A stretch of DNA of 64,000 bases from an uncultured Alphaproteobacteria bacterium (GCA_902538085.1 CACBDV010000001.1:107766-171765), one strand, 5' to 3'; positions 1 to 12,480 are shown, counted from the stretch's first letter. Notes: generated from the sequence alone by a model not told the origin. Made by a program: numbers and translations.

Positions 1-2444
<2,444 letters not shown>

Positions 2445-2509
2445 CTAAGACATATTAGTAATCTTTTTTGTACAGTATATTGACAGGATGTCGCTTAAAC
2501 CCGCTATAA

Positions 2510-3217
2510 TTATGAAAAATAGTGAAATGTTAAACTAAGTGCGGCAATAACTGCTGTATCAGCTTTCAAAATGTTTGGTCCTAGACTCACATTAAAGAAA
2601 TTTTTTGAGCTATCTGAAATAAATGCTCTTTCCTCTTCCTCAAAACCTCCTTCAGGCCCTATAACAACTAAAATTTCACTATTTGGTTTAATCTTAGCTT
2701 GTGATAGATGAATTCCTTTGAGATTTTCATCGAACATCAGCACTGTTTTACCAGACACTATATTAGATCTATCTTTAAGATGAATTAACTTGTCTATGTT
2801 TGGTATTGATAATCTTCCACTTTGTTGAGCAGCACCTACTGCATATGTATTAAACTTATCTAGATTAATCTTTGTGTTTATAGTCCTATTAAATGATGTT
2901 GGAAATAGACACCTCACACCCATCTCAGTTGATTGTCTTATTATTGATTCACTGTTTTGGTATTTAATGGGAGAAAACATCAAGTCTATCAAAGTTTCTA
3001 CTCGAGGTGCTGAGATTTGACTTATCGATTTCGCTTTTAAAAAATTTTTTTTTATATCAATTATTTCGCACTTCCATTCACCAGAAATATTGTTAAACAA
3101 AGAGATCTCATCTCCTATATTAAGTCTAATAACTTTTACAAGATGGATATAATACTTTTTTTCTAGCTCATAAGTGCTACCCTGCTTTATAATTGAATTA
3201 AAATAAACTCTCTTCAT
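2510..3217 (-). CDS. rsmE: 16S rRNA (uracil1498-N3)-methyltransferase
   Basis: SPOUT-class enzyme that methylates U1498 of 16S rRNA using SAM. The family's knotted SAM-binding motifs are clear: VVIGPEGGFEEEE and, near the C-terminus, LGPNILKADTAVIAAL. An N-terminal PUA-like domain begins MKRVYFN. I place the start at this ATG (3217) because the family begins there, giving 235 residues. An upstream in-frame extension would run into ubiA. The ATG shares a CATG tetramer with the ATG of divergent ubiA, and neither gene has a visible ribosome binding site. Confidence 0.93.
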   Translation of the reverse strand: MKRVYFNSIIKQGSTYELEKKYYIHLVKVIRLNIGDEISLFNNISGEWKCEIIDIKKNFLKAKSISQISAPRVETLIDLMFSPIKYQNSESIIRQSTEMGVRCLFPTSFNRTINTKINLDKFNTYAVGAAQQSGRLSIPNIDKLIHLKDRSNIVSGKTVLMFDENLKGIHLSQAKIKPNSEILVVIGPEGGFEEEERAFISDSSKNFFNVSLGPNILKADTAVIAALSLTFHYFS

Positions 3218-4124
3218 GAATAACAATTATAAGAATAATTTAATTTTTAAATTATTTCCACCTTTCACACACCCATACATTCTTTTAGTAAGATTAGATA
3301 AACCTATTGGTTTTCTTCTACTTTTTTACCCAATTAGTTTCATTTTAGCATCCTCAACAAATGGTTCGTCAAATAATATTTTAATTTTGTTTATAATTTT
3401 TTTTATTGGTTCGATGGTCATGAGATCTGCTGGGTGCATAGTAAATGATTTTATTGATAAAGACATTGATAGGAAAGTTAGTAGAACACAAAATAGAGCT
3501 TTAGCGTCATCACAAATAAGTTTAAAGAATTCACTCATACTATTATTTTTTCTTTTAATAATAGGTTTAATAATTTTATTACAATTAAATTATGAAGCTA
3601 TTGTATTAGGGCTTGTTATCACTCCTTTAATAATTTTATACCCTTTAGCAAAAAGATTTTTTTTCTTACCCCAATTAATTTTAGCTTTGACTTATAATTG
3701 GGGCTGTTTTATTGGCTGGGTGGCAATGGGCTCAAATGTACCCTTTTCATCTGTTCTCATTTTATATTTGTCACTAGTTTTTTGGACACTTACTTATGAT
3801 ACTGTTTATGCAACTCAGGATGAAAAAGAAGACAAAGAATTAAAATTATACTCTAGCACATTATTTTTTGGAGCTGGTAGAATGATCATTTTAAATTTAA
3901 TGATTTCTTTTAAATATTTTTTATTGACATTTTTTGGAAGTGGCTTGAATTTCAGTTTTTTATACTATGTCTTATTAACAACGATTTTCTTGATAAACAT
4001 TATAGATCTCAATTTTATATGGAAAAATATACCTGAAAAGGCTGGCTCATATTTTAGTCGCAATAACTATTACGGTATCAGCATACTTTTTAGTATAATA
4101 ATTGGAAGTCACCTTAATGTCTGA
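3216..4124 (+). CDS. ubiA: 4-hydroxybenzoate polyprenyltransferase
   Basis: Integral membrane prenyltransferase that attaches the polyprenyl tail to 4-hydroxybenzoate in ubiquinone synthesis. The first Asp-rich motif is in NDFIDKDIDRKVSRTQNRAL (about residues 76-95) and the second in YDTVYATQDEKEDKE. Eight or so hydrophobic segments and 302 residues match the family. NRAL replaces the more usual NRPL after the first motif, a mild deviation. The start codon overlaps that of rsmE on the other strand. The stop overlaps the next gene by 8 bases. A second ubiquinone gene, coq7, lies at 25.9 kb. Confidence 0.93.
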   Translation: MNNNYKNNLIFKLFPPFTHPYILLVRLDKPIGFLLLFYPISFILASSTNGSSNNILILFIIFFIGSMVMRSAGCIVNDFIDKDIDRKVSRTQNRALASSQISLKNSLILLFFLLIIGLIILLQLNYEAIVLGLVITPLIILYPLAKRFFFLPQLILALTYNWGCFIGWVAMGSNVPFSSVLILYLSLVFWTLTYDTVYATQDEKEDKELKLYSSTLFFGAGRMIILNLMISFKYFLLTFFGSGLNFSFLYYVLLTTIFLINIIDLNFIWKNIPEKAGSYFSRNNYYGISILFSIIIGSHLNV

Positions 4125-5844
4125 GTCTAAAGAGCATTTTATAAGAATTTCTAAGTTATTTCTTAATTTTAAATTAAGAATGTTTATTGCTATTTTATGT
4201 ATGATTATTGCAGCTCTATGCACAGGTTTTCATGCATGGTTGGTTAAACCAGCTCTTGACAATGTTTTGATTAATGCTGATAGATTTTATTTATATTTTA
4301 TACCCATTGCTATTTTAATTACTGGGATAATAAAAGGGTTAGTAACTTATATCCAAATTACTTCTTTACAATTTATGAGTCATAGGATTATTGAAAAACT
4401 CAGACGTGATGTTTTTAAAAATATTATAAATGTGCATTATGGGTTTTTTGTTAAAAATAAAATAGGATCATTAATTACGAGAATTACTACAGATACTTAT
4501 TATTTAAGTGGGGCAATGGCCAACACATATACTGCATTAATAAAAGATTCTTTAACCTTGACAGTATTAATAGGAAATATGTTTTATCAAAATTGGAAAT
4601 TAGCATGCATTTCTATAGTGATTTTTCCATTAGCTATTATTCCAATAAGAGTTTTAGGTAAAAAAATTAGAAGAGTCACAAAAAACTTACAAGAACAAGT
4701 TGGAACTTTAGCTTCAAATTTAGAAGAGGTCTTTAGAGGAATTAAAAATGTAAAATCTTTCAATGCAGAAAATTTTGAAATCAAAAGAGTTAATAAGGAA
4801 ATTGAGCAAGCTAGAGAATTAAATTTTAAACAGGAAAAAATTACTGCTAGATCCAGACCTTTTACGGAAACATTGGGTTCAATGGCGGCTGGTTTAGCAA
4901 TATTTGGTGGGGGTATTTTTGTAATTAACGAAAATATGACAGCTGGGCAATTGATGAGTTTTTTAGTAAGTCTAATGTTAGCTTATGCACCACTTAAAAA
5001 CCTAATAAATGTTAATGTTTTACTTCAAAGCGGTCTTGGTGCTGCCTCTAGAATATTTGAATTTATAGATTTTAAAAATGAAACAATTGGAGGATCTAAG
5101 GTAATAAAAAATTTCAAGACTTTGAGTTTTAAAGATGTTTTTTTTAAATACGAAAATACAAATAAAAATATAATTAACCGAGTAAATTTTAAGCTTAAAT
5201 CAGGAAAAAAAGTTGCATTTGTGGGACCCTCTGGAGGAGGTAAATCAACACTTATGGCTTTATTTTTGAGATTATTTGATATCACTAAAGGTGACATAAC
5301 AATAAATGAAATTGATATAAAAAAATTAAAATTAAATAGTCTTAGAAATGTATTTAGCTTAGTTAGTCAAGATACAGTTTTATTTGATGGTACTATATCA
5401 GAAAACATAAAATATAACTCTGGTCACAATCAATCAAATATTAATCATTTTGCTAATATTGCATGTGTAAATGATTTTGCAAACAAACTACCTTTAAAAT
5501 TGGATACTAAAATTGGAGAAAATGGAATTAAATTGTCTGGGGGGCAAAGGCAAAGAATTTCAATAGCGAGAGCTCTTGCTCAAAAAAGTCCAGTTGTTTT
5601 ATTAGATGAACCAACATCAAATTTAGATCTTAAAACAGAGTCTAAGTTATTCAATAATTTGTATCATTTGCCTAAAATTACAATGATCGTAGTTGCACAT
5701 AGATTAAGCACAATCAAAAATTTTGATGAAATTTACTATTTAGAAAATGGTGAGGTTGTTGAAAAGGGATCTCATAAAACCTTAATGGCAAAGAAAAAAC
5801 ATTATTATAATCTTTATCAACGACAGATTAAAAAAAATGCTTAA
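4117..5844 (+). CDS. msbA: MsbA-like lipid/polysaccharide ABC exporter
   Basis: Half-transporter with six predicted transmembrane segments (about residues 15-300) fused to an ABC ATPase. Walker A is GPSGGGKST, the signature is LSGGQRQR and Walker B is VVLLDEPTSNLD. Its place ahead of waaA, lpxK and lpxL argues for flipping the lipid A core across the inner membrane. The start is set at ATG 4117 (MSESKEH), about 575 residues, rather than a TTG 15 bases upstream, because the family starts near there. It overlaps ubiA by 8 bases and the next gene by 8 bases. The substrate is inferred from context; many exporters share this architecture. Confidence 0.88.
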   Translation: MSESKEHFIRISKLFLNFKLRMFIAILCMIIAALCTGFHAWLVKPALDNVLINADRFYLYFIPIAILITGIIKGLVTYIQITSLQFMSHRIIEKLRRDVFKNIINVHYGFFVKNKIGSLITRITTDTYYLSGAMANTYTALIKDSLTLTVLIGNMFYQNWKLACISIVIFPLAIIPIRVLGKKIRRVTKNLQEQVGTLASNLEEVFRGIKNVKSFNAENFEIKRVNKEIEQARELNFKQEKITARSRPFTETLGSMAAGLAIFGGGIFVINENMTAGQLMSFLVSLMLAYAPLKNLINVNVLLQSGLGAASRIFEFIDFKNETIGGSKVIKNFKTLSFKDVFFKYENTNKNIINRVNFKLKSGKKVAFVGPSGGGKSTLMALFLRLFDITKGDITINEIDIKKLKLNSLRNVFSLVSQDTVLFDGTISENIKYNSGHNQSNINHFANIACVNDFANKLPLKLDTKIGENGIKLSGGQRQRISIARALAQKSPVVLLDEPTSNLDLKTESKLFNNLYHLPKITMIVVAHRLSTIKNFDEIYYLENGEVVEKGSHKTLMAKKKHYYNLYQRQIKKNA

Positions 5845-6487
5845 AAAATTATCTAAGAATAAATTCTTTAAGATTATTTTTGTTAATTTAATTTATCTGT
5901 CATTATCACTTATAAAAAAAACAAGTAATTGGTCAGGTGTAAATGAAGAAGTCATAGAAAAACAATTACAAGATAATAAATCAATCATTGTACTTATTTG
6001 GCATAACCAACTTATGGGTTCTACATTTAGTTGGAAATTTAAACCAAAATTAAGACCCGTTGCAACATCTCACAGAGATGGTCAAATAAGTACTTTAGTT
6101 CAAAGAAAATTTGGTTTAGATCCTCTTTTACGTGAAAAAGATAAACCGACCGCTCTCATAAAAGAAATCACTTTAGCTGTAGAAAAAGGAGAGTGCATTT
6201 ATATCACACCAGATGCACCTCATGGACCACCTTATGAAATTAACACTAATATTTACAAATTAGCTAAAAAGTTTGACTTAAAGATCGCTCTACTAACTTT
6301 TAAAACCAATCGTTTTTTTAGTCTTAATAATTGGGATAAATTAAAAATACCATTACCTTTTAGTAAAGGAATTTTTTTTTGGGGTGAAGAAATAATAAAC
6401 CCAAGTAAGTTTGACGAAAATTCATTTAATACATACATAATAGATAATTTGAATAAAAATTTAAAAATAATTGATGCTCATTTTTAG
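5837..6487 (+). CDS. DUF374 / lysophospholipid acyltransferase-like protein
   Basis: A 216-residue protein of the DUF374 family, distantly related to LPLAT acyltransferases and commonly found between msbA and waaA in alphaproteobacteria. An N-terminal hydrophobic anchor is followed by LIWHNQLMG, which fits the HxxxxD-like block of acyltransferases without the Asp. TPDAPHGPPYEI is the family's conserved second block. A role in lipid A or LPS acylation is inferred from neighbours, and the reaction is unknown. It overlaps msbA by 8 bases and waaA by 14 bases, so it is part of one envelope operon. Confidence 0.85.
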   Translation: MLKKLSKNKFFKIIFVNLIYLSLSLIKKTSNWSGVNEEVIEKQLQDNKSIIVLIWHNQLMGSTFSWKFKPKLRPVATSHRDGQISTLVQRKFGLDPLLREKDKPTALIKEITLAVEKGECIYITPDAPHGPPYEINTNIYKLAKKFDLKIALLTFKTNRFFSLNNWDKLKIPLPFSKGIFFWGEEIINPSKFDENSFNTYIIDNLNKNLKIIDAHF

Positions 6488-7634
6488 CTATAGATTGTTA
6501 CAACTTATAATTTTTCCAGTGATTTTAATCATTGGTTTAATTAGAATATATAATAAAAAAGAAAATTTTTTTTCATATAAACAAAAAATTTTTGCAAACC
6601 AAAATTACAAACAAATCAGACAAAGTGATTTTTTAATTCATTTTGCTAGCATAGGCGAATTGAATTCAATAAAATTCTTAGTGGATAGTCTCAATAATAA
6701 AAAAATTGTTTTATCATGTTCTACATTGTCATCTTTTGAATTATCAAAAAAATTATACCCCAACCTTATTTGTATATTTCTTCCTTTAGATTTTTTTTGG
6801 AATGTAAATATTTTCTTATCAAAAACAAAATTTAAAAAAATTTTATGGATTGACTCAGAAATTTGGCCTAATTGGCTAACGATTTCAAAAAAGAAAAATT
6901 TAAAAAATATCTTAGTTAATGGCAGAGTATCAGATAAAAGTTATGTCAGATGGTCAAAATATCCAAATTTAAATAAAATAATTGGAGAACAATACGATTT
7001 AATTTTTGCGCAAAGTAAAAAGGATCAGGTGAACTTAAATCATTTATTTTGCAAAAAAGTTTATTTTTTTGGGAACTTAAAATTTAATATTAATCCAAAT
7101 ATACCAGACTCAAAAAGAAAGATCGTTTGTTTCGCAAGTGTCCACTTAAATGAATATGATAAAGTTATAAATATAATAAAAAGATTAAATTTAAGGGAAA
7201 TATTTGAGATAGTTATTATACCGCGTCACATTCAATTCTCTAATAATTTAAGTGAAAAAATTATTTCTGAAAATTTAGAAAAAATCACAGTGCATAATAA
7301 ATTTGGAGATATTATGTCAATTTTTGAGCGCTCAAAAATAGTATTTATGGGTGGTTCTTTAATTAAACATGGCGGACAAAATCCTCTGGAACCTATTTCA
7401 AGAGGTTGCTTTGTGCTTTCAGGAAATTTTAATAAAAATTTCGAGGAAATTTATCTTGATCTCGAAAAACTTAACCTTTGCAAAACAATGAATAGTGATA
7501 ATTTAGAAGATATAAGCAATGAAATTAACAGACAAATAGAAGAAGACTTTCATCATGTTAAGGAAATTGAAAATTTTTTTAATAATAATAAAAATAGTTT
7601 AAAAAATATTACTGAGATGATTGATAAATGTTAA
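6474..7634 (+). CDS. waaA: 3-deoxy-D-manno-octulosonic acid (Kdo) transferase
   Basis: GT-B glycosyltransferase that adds Kdo from CMP-Kdo to lipid IVA. Family blocks are visible in order: HFASIGELNSIKFL near residue 55, LWIDSEIWPNWL (the SExWP block) near residue 125, and MGGSLIKHGGQNPLEPI near residue 300. The 386-residue length is a little below the 420 of enterobacterial WaaA. The start is ATG 6474; a TTG one codon earlier is also possible. An N-terminal hydrophobic anchor is present. It lies between DUF374 and lpxK with overlapping ends. Confidence 0.92.
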   Translation: MLIFSYRLLQLIIFPVILIIGLIRIYNKKENFFSYKQKIFANQNYKQIRQSDFLIHFASIGELNSIKFLVDSLNNKKIVLSCSTLSSFELSKKLYPNLICIFLPLDFFWNVNIFLSKTKFKKILWIDSEIWPNWLTISKKKNLKNILVNGRVSDKSYVRWSKYPNLNKIIGEQYDLIFAQSKKDQVNLNHLFCKKVYFFGNLKFNINPNIPDSKRKIVCFASVHLNEYDKVINIIKRLNLREIFEIVIIPRHIQFSNNLSEKIISENLEKITVHNKFGDIMSIFERSKIVFMGGSLIKHGGQNPLEPISRGCFVLSGNFNKNFEEIYLDLEKLNLCKTMNSDNLEDISNEINRQIEEDFHHVKEIENFFNNNKNSLKNITEMIDKC

Positions 7635-8593
7635 AAGCTCCAAAATTTTGGTATCAAAAAACAATTTCTTTAAATGCACTTCTTCTCTCTCCTTTATCAA
7701 TAATTTGGTCAGTAGGAAATTTAATCAAAAGAAAACTATCAAAAGTTCAAAAAATTGACTTACCAGTGATAGCAGTTGGAAGTGCTATAATTGGTGGTTC
7801 AGGCAAGACACCCTCAGTATTGTACATCTGTAGAGAATTAAAGAAGATGGGATACATACCTCATATTATCTCAAGAGGTTATGGTGGGTCCACTACAGTA
7901 GATGAAGTTATAAAAGTAAAACCTCATATGGACTTTAATTTTGTAGGAGATGAGGCTTTAATGATGTCAAATTATTTTCCAACTTGGGTTAGTAAAAATA
8001 AATTTCACGCAATGATTTCAGCAAAGGAAGATGGTGCAAATATACTTGTACTAGACGATGCACTTCAATCTTACAATGTATATAAAAATATATCGATTTA
8101 TGTTTATGACTCTATCCAATCATTTGGTAATAGACTTTTAGTTCCCTCTGGACCACTAAGAGAGTCAGTAAAAAATGCAATTAGAAAATCACAAATATTT
8201 TTTTTAATTAATACAGAAGTATGTAATGATTTAAATGATAGTCACTTCAAGCATATTTTGAAATATAAAATAGAAATCAACCCAGAATTTAAAGAAAAAA
8301 AGTTAATTGCTTTTGCAGGGCTGGGTTTTAATAAAAAATTTTTTGACCAATTAAAAACTGAAAATTTAAATTTAGTATTAACAAAAGAGTTTCCTGATCA
8401 TCATCAATATACAGTCGACGATATATTTTTATTACTTGATGAAGCAAATAAAAATGATGCTTTTTTAATAACAACAGAGAAAGATCATGTAAGGATACCT
8501 GATGAATTTAAAAGCTCTGTTGGAATAATACATGGAGAAATAGTATCTGATAACAATCTAGGATTTACTACGGAAATTGAAAAATATATTTAA
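7628..8593 (+). CDS. lpxK: tetraacyldisaccharide 4'-kinase
   Basis: Phosphorylates the 4' position of the tetraacyldisaccharide to make lipid IVA at the cytoplasmic face of the inner membrane. The P-loop is in GGSGKTPS near residues 56-63, with an N-terminal membrane-association segment before it. VLDDALQ, the usual DD(A/G)xQ block, follows near residue 143. The 321-residue length is normal. It overlaps waaA by 7 bases and lpxL by 17 bases. Confidence 0.93.
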   Translation: MLKAPKFWYQKTISLNALLLSPLSIIWSVGNLIKRKLSKVQKIDLPVIAVGSAIIGGSGKTPSVLYICRELKKMGYIPHIISRGYGGSTTVDEVIKVKPHMDFNFVGDEALMMSNYFPTWVSKNKFHAMISAKEDGANILVLDDALQSYNVYKNISIYVYDSIQSFGNRLLVPSGPLRESVKNAIRKSQIFFLINTEVCNDLNDSHFKHILKYKIEINPEFKEKKLIAFAGLGFNKKFFDQLKTENLNLVLTKEFPDHHQYTVDDIFLLLDEANKNDAFLITTEKDHVRIPDEFKSSVGIIHGEIVSDNNLGFTTEIEKYI

Positions 8594-9440
8594 AGTTTTT
8601 AGAAATTATATTGAGTTTGTAATTTTTATTATACTAAAAAATATATTAGGATTATTTAGTTTTAATTTTGCCTCAAATGTTGGAGGAATTTTAGTTAGTT
8701 TTTTTGGAAAATTTACAAAATACGAGCAAATTATAAAAAATAATTTGAAAGTATTAAACCTTAATGATGAAAAGAGTTCAAGATTAACAAATGAAAATTT
8801 AAAAGAGACAGGTAAAGTTTTTTTTGAATTTTTTAACTTAAATAAATTTGATTGGAAAAATATAGATTTTGATAATATCCATATTATGGACGAGATAAAA
8901 TCTCACAAAGGTCCTAAAATCTTTATATCAGCTCATATTGGAAACTGGGAGCTAACAAGAAATTTTATTTTACGTCATGGTTTCACATTACATTCAGTAT
9001 ATAGACACGCAAATAATGAGAAGATCGATAACTACATTCAGAAAAATAGAAAAGAAAATAATGCTTTTTTTTATAAAAAAGGCTCTGAGAGTGCTAAATC
9101 CATGATTAAAGCCCTTAAACAAAATGAAGACTTAGCTCTTCTAATTGACCAAAGAGATAGTAGTGGTTTAGAAATAGATTTTTTTGGAAAGAAAGCACTT
9201 GCAACAGATGGTTTTGCTAATTTGGCAATCAGATACAAAACAATGATATGTCCCGTATACTCTATCAGAAATCAAAATAACAAATTTCAAATAATATTTG
9301 AAAAACCTTTACGTTATGAAGAATATAAAAATTATGATGTAAAAGGCCTAGTTGAGATGATTCACAAAAAATATTTTGAAAAATGGATTACACACTCTCC
9401 ATCACAATGGCTATGGGTACATAAAAGATGGAAATTATAA
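8577..9440 (+). CDS. lpxL: lipid A biosynthesis lauroyl/late acyltransferase
   Basis: HtrB/LpxL-family acyltransferase that adds a secondary acyl chain to Kdo2-lipid IVA. The catalytic HX4(D/E) motif appears as HIGNWE near residue 121. A single hydrophobic N-terminal anchor precedes it, and 287 residues fits the family. The only reasonable start is TTG 8577, inside lpxK. The stop lies in the hexamer TTATAA, which also holds the xseA stop on the other strand. Whether it acts first (LpxL) or second (LpxM) cannot be read from the sequence. Confidence 0.88.
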   Translation: MKNIFKVFRNYIEFVIFIILKNILGLFSFNFASNVGGILVSFFGKFTKYEQIIKNNLKVLNLNDEKSSRLTNENLKETGKVFFEFFNLNKFDWKNIDFDNIHIMDEIKSHKGPKIFISAHIGNWELTRNFILRHGFTLHSVYRHANNEKIDNYIQKNRKENNAFFYKKGSESAKSMIKALKQNEDLALLIDQRDSSGLEIDFFGKKALATDGFANLAIRYKTMICPVYSIRNQNNKFQIIFEKPLRYEEYKNYDVKGLVEMIHKKYFEKWITHSPSQWLWVHKRWKL

Positions 9441-10772
9441 TTTTTTTTTGACACTCATTACTCCATCTTTCAAAGTAACATCAAAATTATTTAATTTTTT
9501 TAAAGTTTGTATACTTTTAATAATTTGACTTTCTGATTTCAATATTGCATACCCTTTTTTTAAGTTTTTTTCTATCGAAGAGGTATTAAGAATCTTATTT
9601 AGTAAATATAATTTTTGAGAAAAAATCTTGAATTTATTTAAAATTAAAGTTTTGTTATTATTATTTATGTATCCAATCTTGCTTTGTATTTCTAATATTT
9701 TTTGTTTTGGGCTATTTTCTTGTAATCTAATCAATATATCATTAAAGAAATTTGATTTATCGTAAAAGGAATTATTAATTATCTTTAAATTCTCACTATT
9801 TATTTTACTTAATTTGTTCTCAACATCTTTGATAGAATTTGAAAAATAATTTACAGAATTTTTAAATTTTAATAATTGTTGTTCTATTGATAAATATTTT
9901 TGTTCAATTGATTGATTTAGTTTTACTTGTAAATCTTGAATTTGATTTAATAAATAATTTTTATCGGGAACTGCAATTTCAGCTGCTGCAGTAGGTGTTG
10001 GTGCACGCAAATCTGAGACATAATCTAATAAGGTATAGTCAGTATCATGACCAATAGCTGAAATATTAGGAATTTTTAATTTAAAAACTCTTTTTATTAA
10101 TTCGGGTTCGTTAAAAGGCATTAACTCTTCCAAAGAACCTCCACCCCTAGCAAATATTATTAAATCTGGCTTTAAAAAGTCTTTTGAGTCATAATTTTCA
10201 ATAAGATCTAAAAAATCTATAATTTCAATATGAGAATTTTTACCTTGAACAGAAATAGGGAAAACCTTTATTTGAGTAACTGGAAATCTCTCGGAAATTC
10301 TATGAATTATATCATGAATTACTGAACCAGAGGATGATGTTAACACACCAATAGATTTTGGATACTTAGGTAATTTTTTTTTCTTATCATCATCAAACAA
10401 ACCCAGCAAAGATAATTCTTTTTTCCTGTCTTCAATGAGCTTTAATATTGATCCTGTGCCACTATACTCAACCTGATCAATAATGAGTTGGTAAACAGAT
10501 CTCCCAAATTTAGAATAAGATGTTATCCTACCATAAAAACTGTATTCAGTTCCCTCTTCAATTTGAACTTGCAAATTTTCATAGCTTCCTTTCCAGCATA
10601 TGCAAGATATAACCTCATCGTTTTCTTTAATTGAAAAATATACGTGTCCAGAACTAGCTATAGTTATTGATCCTGTCTCTCCAACTAACTTTAAATAAGA
10701 ATAGTTTTCCTCCAATAAATCTTTTATTGACTTATTCAGTTGTGATACAGTGTACTCAGGAATATTATTCAC
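9435..10772 (-). CDS. xseA: exodeoxyribonuclease VII large subunit
   Basis: Large subunit of exonuclease VII. An N-terminal OB fold (EYTVSQLNKSIKDLLE through about residue 100) is followed by the nuclease region with VLTSSSGSVIHDI, ARGGGSLEELMPFNE and the AIGHDTDYTLLDYVSDLRAPTPTAAAE block in two parts. A long coiled-coil region follows that binds the small subunit. I choose GTG 10772 as start, giving 445 residues, because the family begins near NNIPEYTVSQ. The longer open frame to 10919 would run antisense through purD. The small subunit XseB is not in the window. Confidence 0.92.
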   Translation of the reverse strand: MNNIPEYTVSQLNKSIKDLLEENYSYLKLVGETGSITIASSGHVYFSIKENDEVISCICWKGSYENLQVQIEEGTEYSFYGRITSYSKFGRSVYQLIIDQVEYSGTGSILKLIEDRKKELSLLGLFDDDKKKKLPKYPKSIGVLTSSSGSVIHDIIHRISERFPVTQIKVFPISVQGKNSHIEIIDFLDLIENYDSKDFLKPDLIIFARGGGSLEELMPFNEPELIKRVFKLKIPNISAIGHDTDYTLLDYVSDLRAPTPTAAAEIAVPDKNYLLNQIQDLQVKLNQSIEQKYLSIEQQLLKFKNSVNYFSNSIKDVENKLSKINSENLKIINNSFYDKSNFFNDILIRLQENSPKQKILEIQSKIGYINNNNKTLILNKFKIFSQKLYLLNKILNTSSIEKNLKKGYAILKSESQIIKSIQTLKKLNNFDVTLKDGVMSVKKKL

Positions 10773-10802
10773 AAAATAAATATACTTTATTATGTTATAT
10801 AA

Positions 10803-12065
10803 ATGAATGTCATAGTTGTAGGATCTGGTGCCAGAGAACATGCTTTGTGTAGAATTCTTCACAAGTCCTATCTTTGTGAAAAAGTATTTTGTTTTCCTGG
10901 AAATTATGGAATTAGTCAAATTGCGGAGTGCAAAGATATCTCAACAAAAGAGGATATTGTTGAAGAATGTATTAAAATTAATCCAGACCTCGTTGTTGTA
11001 GGTCCGGAAAACTATTTATCAGAAAATCTTGCAGGAGAACTTAGAAATAAGGGTTTAAATGTTTTTGGGCCTGACTCAGAGGGTGCAAAACTTGAATCTT
11101 CCAAGGAGTTCATGAAAGAATTTTGTCAATCTCACAATATCCCAACTGCAAAGTCTGAAACTTTTGTTGATTTTGATGAAGCAAAAAACTATCTCGAAAG
11201 TTTAAATAGGCCCATAGTTGTAAAATATGATGGATTAGCTGCTGGTAAGGGAGTATTTGTATGCACAAATACAAATGAAGCAATAGAGGCTTGTGAAAGG
11301 ATTTTTATAAAAAAAGAATTTAATCAAGAAAATAATAAAGTTGTTATTGAAGAATTCATTGAGGGAAAAGAATTGAGTTTTTTTACAATTACTGATGGTA
11401 ATGAATATTTAAATATTGGTTCCGCCCAAGACTATAAAAGAGTTGGAAATAATGATACTGGACCAAATACTGGAGGAATGGGTACTATCAGCCCTGCCCC
11501 TATTTTAGATAATAATCTTGATATGATAATTCAGGATCAAATAGTAAAAAAAACTATAGAGGGTTTAAAGCATGACAACATTGCATTTCAAGGTGTTATA
11601 TTTTTTGGGATAATCGTAAATGAACACAATCAACCATATTTACTAGAATACAATACTAGATTTGGAGATCCTGAAATTCAAAGTATTTCTCTTAGGATAA
11701 AGTCGGATTTTTTATCTTTACTTCATTCAACTGCAACAAAAAATTTAAAATATGCAAATATTGAATTGTTTGAAAATAAAAAATCAATTTGTTTAATTTT
11801 AGCAACGAAAGGATATCCAGGCGATTATCCTAAAAATACTGAAATCAGAAATTTGAGTGAATTAAAAAATAATGATGAATTTTATATTTTTCATGCGGCA
11901 ACTAAATTAATTAACAACAAAGTTTTTTCTAGTGGAGGTAGAGTTCTATCAATCGTTGTACGTGGAGATAATTATATTGAATGTAGAAATAAAGTATATG
12001 AAATAGCAAATATTATCGACTGGCCTGAAAAATATTACAGATCTGATATTGGTGCTAATATTTAA
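10803..12065 (+). CDS. purD: phosphoribosylamine--glycine ligase
   Basis: GAR synthetase, the second step of purine synthesis: it joins glycine to phosphoribosylamine using ATP. The N-terminal block VVGSGAREHALCR, the ATP-grasp segment VVKYDGLAAGKGV and the family signature GPNTGGMGTISPAP are all present. The 420-residue length is standard. It is divergent from xseA with only 30 bases between start codons, and its stop region overlaps tadA by 11 bases on the other strand. Confidence 0.96.
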   Translation: MNVIVVGSGAREHALCRILHKSYLCEKVFCFPGNYGISQIAECKDISTKEDIVEECIKINPDLVVVGPENYLSENLAGELRNKGLNVFGPDSEGAKLESSKEFMKEFCQSHNIPTAKSETFVDFDEAKNYLESLNRPIVVKYDGLAAGKGVFVCTNTNEAIEACERIFIKKEFNQENNKVVIEEFIEGKELSFFTITDGNEYLNIGSAQDYKRVGNNDTGPNTGGMGTISPAPILDNNLDMIIQDQIVKKTIEGLKHDNIAFQGVIFFGIIVNEHNQPYLLEYNTRFGDPEIQSISLRIKSDFLSLLHSTATKNLKYANIELFENKKSICLILATKGYPGDYPKNTEIRNLSELKNNDEFYIFHAATKLINNKVFSSGGRVLSIVVRGDNYIECRNKVYEIANIIDWPEKYYRSDIGANI

Positions 12066-12480
12066 TTCTCTTATTCTTAAAAAATTTTTTTATTAAATTT
12101 TCTTCATTATTTTTAATTAATTTATACTTCACCTTCGATATAGTTTTTCTACTGGGATTTTCATTTTTAAATAAATAATAAACCTCAGATAACCTTGAGG
12201 ATTTTATAACCTCTTTACACATATTACATGGCTCTAAATAAGATATCATTACGAGACCATCTAATCTCTTCTGATTTAATTTTTTACAAGCCTTTCTTAT
12301 ACATAAAATCTCTGCATGTGCTGTTGGATCATTTGATGCAATTTCTTGATTGAAAGATCTAGCAATAATTCTCTCATCAATCGGGTCAACTATTACGGAT
12401 GCGATAGGAATCTCACCTTTTTCCATAGCTAATTTACTTTGACTAAGTACAATACGTATAAAATTTGTTAGGTTGTTCAT
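12055..12480 (-). CDS. tadA: tRNA-specific adenosine deaminase
   Basis: Zinc deaminase of the CMP/dCMP deaminase fold; TadA converts A34 of tRNA-Arg(ACG) to inosine. The HAE motif sits in PTAHAEIL and the zinc cysteines in LEPCNMCKEV. At 141 residues from ATG 12480 it is slightly short, and the C-terminal half is unusually Lys/Asn-rich, so a related nucleoside or guanine deaminase is possible. The ATG is separated by one base from the GTG start of the divergent neighbour. A start 21 bases upstream would overlap that gene. Confidence 0.82.
   Translation of the reverse strand: MNNLTNFIRIVLSQSKLAMEKGEIPIASVIVDPIDERIIARSFNQEIASNDPTAHAEILCIRKACKKLNQKRLDGLVMISYLEPCNMCKEVIKSSRLSEVYYLFKNENPSRKTISKVKYKLIKNNEENLIKKFFKNKRIKY

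Noticed and set aside
10773..10919. N-terminal extension of xseA
   Set aside because: It runs antisense through the conserved start of purD; GTG 10772 gives the normal ExoVII length.
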